This document shows, piece by piece, positions 1-4,071 of a stretch of 5,045 nt of DNA. The notes under the pieces were generated by a model. It did not search any database, had not been told where the DNA came from, and was given only the letters and a program-made list of their open reading frames with translations. The stretch's first letter is position 1. Each line of letters begins with the position of its first letter. The stretch covers positions 1 to 5,045 of the forward strand of contig JAHKAL010000051.1 in NCBI GenBank assembly GCA_018826545.1, given 5' to 3'. This DNA is from Patescibacteria group bacterium. GTDB lineage: Bacteria > Patescibacteriota > Microgenomatia > UBA8517. Position numbers and translations under genes: made by a program.

Positions 1-106
1 AAAAGGAGCAATTTTAAGAAATGAAATCGCTAAAATATTAACTTTAATAAAAGAAAAGGAAATTATTAATAAAATCAAAAAAGAAGAAGGAAAGAAACAA
101 AAATAA
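1..106 (+). CDS. rpmC: 50S ribosomal protein L29 (uL29), 3' end only
   Basis: The window opens inside this gene; the first full codon starts at base 2 and the TAA stop is at 104-106, leaving 34 codons. The visible part contains LRNEIAKILTLIKEKE, which matches the C-terminal helix of L29 (family pattern close to LRREIARILTILREKE), followed by a lysine/glutamate-rich tail. L29 is a small two-helix hairpin protein that binds 23S rRNA near the polypeptide exit tunnel and helps form the docking site for trigger factor and SRP. Its place directly before rpsQ is the classical order. The start codon and first helix lie outside the window. The stop abuts the rpsQ ATG with no spacer, which suggests translational coupling. 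The identification rests on a short fragment plus strong synteny. Confidence 0.88.
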   Translation, partial: KGAILRNEIAKILTLIKEKEIINKIKKEEGKKQK

Positions 107-370
107 ATGAAAATTATTATTGGAAAAGTTATATCAAAAAAGATGCAAAAAACTGCTACTGTTCTTGTTGAAAGAATGGTTGTTCATCCTATGTATAAAA
201 AAAGATATAAAAAAGTTAAAAAATACCAAGTTCACGATGAAATAGATGTCAAAGTTGGGAAGAAAGTAAAGTTTGTTGCGTCAAAACCATACAGTAAAAC
301 TAAAAAATGGAAGATTATTGAAGTTATCGATACTGTAAAGAAGGTAAAAAAAGGAGAGGATAAAAAATGA
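107..370 (+). CDS. rpsQ: 30S ribosomal protein S17 (uS17)
   Basis: At 87 aa this is the normal length for S17, an OB-fold protein that binds 16S rRNA early in 30S assembly. Family landmarks are GKVISKKMQKTATV (residues 6-19), the HPMYKKR segment (27-33), HDE (43-45) and the closing KPYSKTKKW block (60-68). The usual family stretch GD-x-V-x-I-x-E-x-RP reads GKKVKFVASKP here, so the conserved Asp after Gly and the Arg before Pro are both lysine. The last 14 or so residues form a lysine-rich tail. ATG at 107 directly follows the rpmC stop and gives the canonical N-terminus; an AAGGA about 15 nt upstream is a distant ribosome site. The TGA stop overlaps the rplN start in an ATGA junction and is the only TGA stop among the complete genes. 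Confidence 0.97.
   Translation: MKIIIGKVISKKMQKTATVLVERMVVHPMYKKRYKKVKKYQVHDEIDVKVGKKVKFVASKPYSKTKKWKIIEVIDTVKKVKKGEDKK
351..360 (+). promoter_or_regulatory. Shine-Dalgarno site for rplN
   Basis: AAGGAGAGGA lies inside the last codons of rpsQ, with its GAGG 7 nt before the rplN ATG at 367. It is one of the few well-placed purine-rich ribosome sites in the window and supports the overlapping ATGA start. Confidence 0.75.
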
Positions 371-732
371 TTCAACTAAGATCAATGTTAAAGCCAGCTG
401 ATAATTCAGGTGCAAAAAAATTAATGGTTATTGGTATTTCTACAAGAATTGGTAAGAAAGCGACAATTGGAGATATTGTTTTGTGTGTCGTAAGAGGAGC
501 TGATTCAGCAGGAGCCGTTGCTAATCATGAAAAGGTTAAAGTATTAGTAGTTAGAACAAAAAAAGAGGTCAAAAGACAAGATGGAAGTTATGTTAGATTT
601 GATGACAACGCAGGCGTTGTGATTGATAAACAAGGGCTTCCTAGAGGAACTAGAATATTAGGGCCAATTGCAAGAGAAGTAAAAGAAGCAGGTTACAATA
701 AAATTGCGTCACTTGCTAGGGAGGTTGTATAA
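367..732 (+). CDS. rplN: 50S ribosomal protein L14 (uL14)
   Basis: This 121-aa protein has the usual L14 length (120-122). L14 is a five-stranded beta-barrel at the subunit interface that contacts L19 and the 30S subunit, and is the docking site of the silencing factor RsfS. It begins MIQLRSMLKPADNSGAKK, the near-universal L14 N-terminus. The family signature is visible at residues 72-85: D72-G73, four residues, F78, N81, then V84-V85. The C-terminus has RGTRILGPIAREV followed by KIASLAREVV, also canonical. The start overlaps the rpsQ stop by 4 nt. Nothing is truncated or unusual. Confidence 0.98.
   Translation: MIQLRSMLKPADNSGAKKLMVIGISTRIGKKATIGDIVLCVVRGADSAGAVANHEKVKVLVVRTKKEVKRQDGSYVRFDDNAGVVIDKQGLPRGTRILGPIAREVKEAGYNKIASLAREVV
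718..725 (+). promoter_or_regulatory. Shine-Dalgarno site for rplX
   Basis: AGGGAGGT lies in the last codons of rplN, about 9-10 nt before the rplX ATG at 735. It closely resembles the AGGAGGT consensus. Confidence 0.7.
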
Positions 733-734
733 AA

Positions 735-1049
735 ATGATTAAATTTAAAAAAGGAGATACTGTTAAAATAACGAGTGGAAAAGATAAAGGCAGAGGGGGA
801 AAAATTGAAAGTATTTTTCCTGAAGAAAGTAAAGTTTTAATTCCTGGAATTAACATGTATAAAAAACATGTAAAAGGTTCTGGAGAACAAAAAGGTGGTA
901 TTTATGATCTTCCAAGACCAATTTCTTTTTCAAAAATTGCACTTGTTTGTCCAAAATGTAAAAAAAATACCAGAGTTGGTTTTAAATTTGTAGATGATCA
1001 AAAAGTCAGAATTTGCAAAAAATGTAAGAAAGAAATTAATACAAAATAA
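735..1049 (+). CDS. rplX: 50S ribosomal protein L24 (uL24), zinc-ribbon form
   Basis: At 104 aa this is normal for bacterial L24, an assembly-initiator protein that binds the 5' domain of 23S rRNA near the tunnel exit. The N-terminal KOW motif spans about residues 5-32 (KKGDTVKITSGKDKGRGGK), followed by the family segment GINMYKKHVK (38-47). The C-terminal part carries two CxxC pairs, C72-P-K-C75 and C94-K-K-C97, the zinc-binding form known in many but not all bacterial L24 proteins. TAA at 1047-1049 is followed after one base by the rplE ATG. The start gives the expected N-terminus and sits behind a good ribosome site. Confidence 0.97.
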   Translation: MIKFKKGDTVKITSGKDKGRGGKIESIFPEESKVLIPGINMYKKHVKGSGEQKGGIYDLPRPISFSKIALVCPKCKKNTRVGFKFVDDQKVRICKKCKKEINTK

Positions 1050-1050
1050 A

Positions 1051-1593
1051 ATGAACAGATTACAAGAAAAATACCAAAAAGAAATTATGCCTAAACTAAA
1101 AAAAGAATTTGATATTAAAAATGATATGGCTGTTCCTAAGCCTGAGAAAGTAACAGTTAATATGGGTGTCGGGAGTGCTGTTAAAAACAAAGAATTGAGA
1201 GAATCTTTAGCAAAAGATATTTCTATAATTACCGGTCAGAGGCCATCTGTAAGACTGGCAAAAATATCTGTTGCTGGATTTAGTTTAAGACAAGGAATGC
1301 CAGTTGGTCTTGCTGTTACTTTAAGGGGGGACAAAATGTATAGTTTTTTGGATAGATTATTTTCTATAGTTTTACCTCGTTTGAGAGACTTTAGAGGTTT
1401 ATCAAGAAAAAGTCTTGATTCTCAAGGCAATTATACTATTGGAATGAAAGAACATACTATTTTTCCTGAAATTGATTCTGCAAAAAGTAATGCTCATGGA
1501 ATGGAAATTACTATAGTGACGAATTCAAAAGATGCTATTAAATCAGAAAAATTATTAGAATATTTAGGAATGCCTTTTGAAAAGAAAGAATAA
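1051..1593 (+). CDS. rplE: 50S ribosomal protein L5 (uL5)
   Basis: L5 binds 5S rRNA together with L18 and forms part of the central protuberance, where it contacts the P-site tRNA and S13. From ATG at 1051 the protein is 180 aa, matching the usual 179-180. Landmarks are the N-terminal MNRLQEKYQKEIMPKLKKEF, KVTVNMGVG (33-41), ITGQRPSVRLAKISVAGFSLRQGMPVG (60-86) and RLRDFRGL (110-117), with FPEID and GMEITIV later and GMPF near the end. An in-frame ATG at 994 would add 19 residues but lies inside rplX in another frame and does not match the family, so 1051 is preferred. No clear Shine-Dalgarno precedes it; coupling to rplX, 1 nt away, is likely. The signature around ITGQ departs slightly from the strict pattern (S66 and R68). 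Confidence 0.97.
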   Translation: MNRLQEKYQKEIMPKLKKEFDIKNDMAVPKPEKVTVNMGVGSAVKNKELRESLAKDISIITGQRPSVRLAKISVAGFSLRQGMPVGLAVTLRGDKMYSFLDRLFSIVLPRLRDFRGLSRKSLDSQGNYTIGMKEHTIFPEIDSAKSNAHGMEITIVTNSKDAIKSEKLLEYLGMPFEKKE

Positions 1594-1595
1594 AT

Positions 1596-1781
1596 ATGTC
1601 AACAACAGCAAAAGCAGTCAAAGAACTTAAGAAATTTAAATTTAATGTACGTCATAGAAATAGATGTAGAATATGTGGTCGACCTAGAGGATATATGAGG
1701 AAGTTTGGTCTTTGTAGGCTTTGTTTTAGAGAACATGCACACAAAGGGGAAATCCCGGGTGTTAGAAAGGCTAGTTGGTAA
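1596..1781 (+). CDS. rpsN: 30S ribosomal protein S14, zinc-binding type (uS14, type Z)
   Basis: S14 sits in the 30S head close to S3, S10 and S19. This is the short 61-aa zinc form: C24-R-I-C27, twelve residues, then C40-R-L-C43, within RHRNRCRICGRPRGYMRKFGLCRLCFRE. The C-terminus IPGVRKASW is the canonical end of the family. The N-terminus (MSTTAKAVKELKK) corresponds to the usual short basic leader before the zinc ribbon. The TAA of rplE lies 2 nt upstream and no good Shine-Dalgarno is visible, so translation probably follows from rplE. The longer zinc-free form found in some bacteria is excluded by length and by the four cysteines. Confidence 0.98.
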   Translation: MSTTAKAVKELKKFKFNVRHRNRCRICGRPRGYMRKFGLCRLCFREHAHKGEIPGVRKASW

Positions 1782-1785
1782 AAAT

Positions 1786-2163
1786 ATGCAAAACTATCCT
1801 GTAGGTGATTTTTTAATAAGAATAAAAAATGCTTCTTTAGCAAATAAAAAAGAAGTTGAAGTTTTTAGTTCAAAATTTGTGAGAGAAGTCGCAAAAACTC
1901 TTAAAGAAGAAGGATTTTTAAATACTATCGAAGAAAAGAAAGGCAAAATTAAAGTTACCTTGTCATTTTCTCATAAAAAACCAGTTGTTATGAATATCAC
2001 ATTAGTCTCAAGACCAGGTTTGAGGATATATAAAAGTGTTGATGAGCTGGAAAAAATTAAAAGACCAACTATCTTTTTAATATCAACACCAAAAGGTGTT
2101 TTATCATCTAAAAAAGCGATTAAGCAAAGAATGGGTGGGGAAGTTTTAGCAGAAATTTTATAA
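1786..2163 (+). CDS. rpsH: 30S ribosomal protein S8 (uS8)
   Basis: S8 binds helix 21 of 16S rRNA and organises the central domain of the 30S subunit; in E. coli it is also the repressor of the spc operon. From ATG at 1786 it is 125 aa, slightly shorter than the common 130 or so. Landmarks are YPVGDFLIRIKNA (4-16), corresponding to the family DPIADMLTRIRNA, then SRPGLRIYK (75-83) and the signature IFLISTPKGVLSSKKAIK (96-113), with GGEVL (117-121) near the end. An in-frame ATG at 1705 would add 27 residues read from within rpsN in another frame and unlike any S8, so it is rejected. A weak AGAAAGG lies about 15 nt upstream. Spacing is 4 nt after rpsN. Confidence 0.97.
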   Translation: MQNYPVGDFLIRIKNASLANKKEVEVFSSKFVREVAKTLKEEGFLNTIEEKKGKIKVTLSFSHKKPVVMNITLVSRPGLRIYKSVDELEKIKRPTIFLISTPKGVLSSKKAIKQRMGGEVLAEIL

Positions 2164-2167
2164 AAAT

Positions 2168-2716
2168 ATGAGCAGAATAGGAAAACAACCAATTAAAATT
2201 CCAGAAGGAGTAAATATAAATATTAACAGTGCTCAAGTTGTTGTTAGTGGTCCAAAGGGGAAAATTAAACATAATTTACCAAAAGCTGTTTTTCTAGAGA
2301 AAAAGAAAGATTATCTTGAAGTATCAACTAAAGATAGATCAAAACAAGGAAAAGCTAATTTTGGGACTACAAGAGCCCTACTCGCGAATATAGTTTTGGG
2401 TGTGACTAATGGTTGGGTAAAACAACTTGAATTAGTGGGAACTGGTTACAGGTCTGAAACTGATGGGAAAACATTAACTTTAACTGTCGGTTTCTCTCAT
2501 CCAGTTAAAATTGAAGAAACTGAAGGAATATCATATAAAGTCGAAAAAAATATAATAACAGTTGAAGGAATAGATAAACAATTGGTGGGACATTTATCAG
2601 CTAAAATAAGGTCTGTTAGACCACCAGAACCATATAAAGGTAAAGGTATCAAATATATTGATGAAATTATTAGAAGAAAAGCAGGTAAAGCGGCTAAAGC
2701 AGTTGGTGCTATTTAA
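2168..2716 (+). CDS. rplF: 50S ribosomal protein L6 (uL6)
   Basis: L6 lies near the factor-binding site of the 50S subunit, next to the sarcin-ricin loop, and matters for late 50S assembly. At 182 aa it is normal length. It begins MSRIGKQPIKIPEGV, the canonical start, and shows the two tandem L6 alpha/beta domains, roughly residues 11-82 and 90-165. The first contains VVVSGPKGK (24-32), the second LVGTGYRSETDGKTLTLTVGFSHPV (89-113). The signature PEPYKGKGIKY is at 153-163, followed by a basic tail (RRKAGKAAK). It starts 4 nt after rpsH with no nearby Shine-Dalgarno. Its TAA is followed by two more in-frame TAA codons. Confidence 0.98.
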   Translation: MSRIGKQPIKIPEGVNININSAQVVVSGPKGKIKHNLPKAVFLEKKKDYLEVSTKDRSKQGKANFGTTRALLANIVLGVTNGWVKQLELVGTGYRSETDGKTLTLTVGFSHPVKIEETEGISYKVEKNIITVEGIDKQLVGHLSAKIRSVRPPEPYKGKGIKYIDEIIRRKAGKAAKAVGAI

Positions 2717-2724
2717 TAATAAAA

Positions 2725-3063
2725 ATGAAAAAAGACGATTTTGAAAAAAGAAGAAAAAGAGTGAGAGCAAAAATTATTGGCAGTGAAGTTAGGCCAAGAC
2801 TTTCGGTTTATCGTTCTAATAAATCGATTTTTTGTCAGATAATTGATGATGTTAAAGGTAAAACATTTGTTTCTGCGTCCTTGAATGAAGTAAAGACGGG
2901 AAAAACTAAAACTGAAAAATCAGCATTTTTAGGAGAATTAATTGCAAAAAAAGCTTTAGCTAAAAAGATCAAAAAAGTAGTTTTTGATAAAAGTGGTTAT
3001 AAATTTCATGGTAGAGTAAAAGCATTAGCCGAAGGAGCAAAAAAAGGAGGTTTAATTTTTTAA
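2725..3063 (+). CDS. rplR: 50S ribosomal protein L18 (uL18)
   Basis: L18 binds 5S rRNA with L5 and carries it into the central protuberance. At 112 aa it is a little shorter than the usual 115-120. Landmarks are the basic N-terminal FEKRRKRVRAKI (6-17), RPRLSVYRSNKSIFCQIIDD (23-42), KTFVSAS (46-52) and the conserved end VVFDKSGYKFHGRVKALAEGAKKGGLIF (85-112). The slight shortness falls in the N-terminus and the middle loop (EVKTGKTKTEKS). It starts 8 nt after the first rplF stop. Its 3' end encodes Lys-Gly-Gly with bases that also form a full Shine-Dalgarno for rpsE, and its TAA directly abuts the rpsE ATG. Confidence 0.97.
   Translation: MKKDDFEKRRKRVRAKIIGSEVRPRLSVYRSNKSIFCQIIDDVKGKTFVSASLNEVKTGKTKTEKSAFLGELIAKKALAKKIKKVVFDKSGYKFHGRVKALAEGAKKGGLIF
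3044..3051 (+). promoter_or_regulatory. Consensus Shine-Dalgarno site for rpsE inside rplR
   Basis: AAGGAGGT, part of AAAAAGGAGGTTT, is an essentially perfect match to the anti-Shine-Dalgarno of 16S rRNA. It lies 12 nt before the rpsE ATG at 3064, somewhat farther than the typical 5-9 nt. It also encodes the Lys-Gly-Gly near the end of L18. Confidence 0.65.
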
Positions 3064-3540
3064 ATGAATAGATATTATGGAAATCCTGAAATTAAAGAAT
3101 TTGATGAAACTGTAGTTTCTATAAATAGAATTTCCAAAAAAACAAAAGGTGGAAATAAGATAAGATTTTCTGCTTTAGTCGTTGTTGGAGATAAAAAAGG
3201 GAAGGTTGGAGTTGGTCTTTCTAAAGCAGGTGATGTTAGAAGTGCAATAAACAAAGCAATATCTGCTGCTAAAAGAAGAATGGTAGTTATTCCCTTAAAA
3301 GGGACAACAATTCCCTGTTCTGTAAGAGAAAAATTTTCAGCAGCCAAAGTTTATCTTAAACCCGCACCTCCTGGATCTGGAATTATAGCTGGAGGACCTG
3401 TAAGAGTTGTTTTGGAGGCAGCAGGAATTAGAGACGCATCTGCAAAAATTTTGGGAACGGAAAATAAAATCTCAAATGTTTATGCGACATTGAAAGCCTT
3501 GGAAACCATTTCAAGAATTTCTCAAAGAAAAGGTTTATAA
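3064..3540 (+). CDS. rpsE: 30S ribosomal protein S5 (uS5)
   Basis: S5 lies on the 30S back near the mRNA entry channel and helps decoding accuracy and mRNA unwinding. At 158 aa it is within the usual range. The N-terminal double-stranded RNA-binding-like domain spans about residues 14-77: FDETVVSINRISKKTKGG, then FSALVVVGDKKGKVGVGLSKAGDVRSAINKA. The C-terminal domain carries AAKVYLKPAPPGSGIIAGGPVRVVLEAAGIRD (93-124) and NVYATLKAL (138-146). In many bacteria the linker reads TIPHE; here it is TIPCS, with Cys85 where His is common. ATG at 3064 abuts the rplR stop and has a consensus ribosome site upstream. In the classical operon rpmD follows; here rplO begins after 1 nt. Confidence 0.98.
   Translation: MNRYYGNPEIKEFDETVVSINRISKKTKGGNKIRFSALVVVGDKKGKVGVGLSKAGDVRSAINKAISAAKRRMVVIPLKGTTIPCSVREKFSAAKVYLKPAPPGSGIIAGGPVRVVLEAAGIRDASAKILGTENKISNVYATLKALETISRISQRKGL
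3528..3533 (+). promoter_or_regulatory. Probable Shine-Dalgarno site for rplO
   Basis: AAAAGG lies in the last codons of rpsE, 8 nt before the rplO ATG at 3542. It is a short, partial match, and its purine run also encodes Lys-Gly of S5, so support is moderate. Confidence 0.45.
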
Positions 3541-3541
3541 A

Positions 3542-4030
3542 ATGACAGATATAAAATTACCAAAATTGAAAGAAAAATCTAAAAAAAGAGTGGGGCGTGG
3601 TTATGGAAGTGGAAGGGGTGGGCATACTTCTGGACGAGGACAAAAAGGACAAAAATCCAGAAGCAGAATACACGTATTATTTGAGGGAGTAAAGGTTAAA
3701 AAATCTTTAATTAAAAAACTACCTTTTCAAAGAGGAAAAGGAAAATTCAAACCTGGCAAAAAACCTATAATTGTAAATTTGAAATATTTAAATATTTTAC
3801 CTGCTGGTTCAAAAGTAAATTTAGAATTGTTAGTTAAACAAAAAATTGTTCAAAAAAAAGATGCAGAAATGTTTGGGGTAAAAATTTTAGGTGATGGAGA
3901 ATTAAAGAAAAAATTAACTATTTGTCTTCCGATTTCAAAATCAGCAACTAAAAAAGTTGAAAAAGCAGGTGGGAGTGTTGAATCTCAAAAAACCTCTGAA
4001 ACAAATCTTAAAAAAACTAGTAAAAAATAG
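3542..4030 (+). CDS. rplO: 50S ribosomal protein L15 (uL15)
   Basis: L15 is a late-assembly protein whose extended glycine/basic N-terminal arm threads into 23S rRNA. The arm is clear at residues 15-41 (RVGRGYGSGRGGHTSGRGQKGQKSRS), followed by FEG and KLPFQRGKGKFK (59-70), corresponding to the family FEGGQ..L.RRLPKRGF. The globular C-terminal signature is at about 113-144 (VKILGDGELKKKLTICLPISKSATKKVEKAGG). The protein is 162 aa against about 145 in E. coli and Bacillus; most of the excess is a Lys/Ser/Thr-rich tail of about 15 residues after the point where L15 usually ends. It starts 1 nt after rpsE, with no rpmD between. It ends in TAG, the only TAG in this set. Confidence 0.97.
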   Translation: MTDIKLPKLKEKSKKRVGRGYGSGRGGHTSGRGQKGQKSRSRIHVLFEGVKVKKSLIKKLPFQRGKGKFKPGKKPIIVNLKYLNILPAGSKVNLELLVKQKIVQKKDAEMFGVKILGDGELKKKLTICLPISKSATKKVEKAGGSVESQKTSETNLKKTSKK

Positions 4031-4071
4031 TTAGGAAAAATCTTAAGTTTTAGATTTAAAATATAGATATA
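4031..4071 (+). other. rplO-secY intergenic gap
   Basis: This 41-nt A/T-rich spacer is the only substantial gap in the window; all other junctions run from a 4-nt overlap to 8 nt. It holds a short TTAGGA near its start (too far from the secY ATG to act as a ribosome site), small A/T-only inverted repeats (TTTTA at 4048-4052 against TAAAA at 4057-4061) and a TATAAT that runs into the secY start codon. None makes a convincing promoter or terminator, and no Shine-Dalgarno lies close to the secY start. Confidence 0.5.

Noticed and set aside
341..366. A-rich runs as programmed frameshift sites (also near 412 and 3841)
   Set aside because: All the proteins read through at full family length in one frame; long A runs are simply lysine codons here.
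994..1050. Longer N-terminus for L5 from an in-frame ATG at 994
   Set aside because: The added 19 residues overlap the zinc ribbon of rplX in another frame and resemble no L5; starting at 1051 gives the exact family length and N-terminus.
930..1190. Antisense reading frame of 86 codons
   Set aside because: It lies opposite rplX and rplE, both strongly supported; its Phe/Leu/Ile-rich product is what the complement of A-rich lysine codons gives.
1705..1785. Longer N-terminus for S8 from an in-frame ATG at 1705
   Set aside because: The added 27 residues are read out of frame from rpsN and do not match S8; 1786 gives the expected start.
1652..2192. Two antisense reading frames (1652-1843 and 1971-2192)
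   Set aside because: They are opposite rpsN/rpsH and rpsH/rplF, show no recognisable motif, and have the composition of shadow frames.
3075..3347. Antisense reading frame of 90 codons
   Set aside because: It is opposite rpsE; its hydrophobic look comes from complementing the conserved S5 sequence.
4040..4061. Terminator hairpin after rplO
   Set aside because: Only 4-5 bp A/T-rich stems can be drawn, with no G/C-rich stem or following T run.
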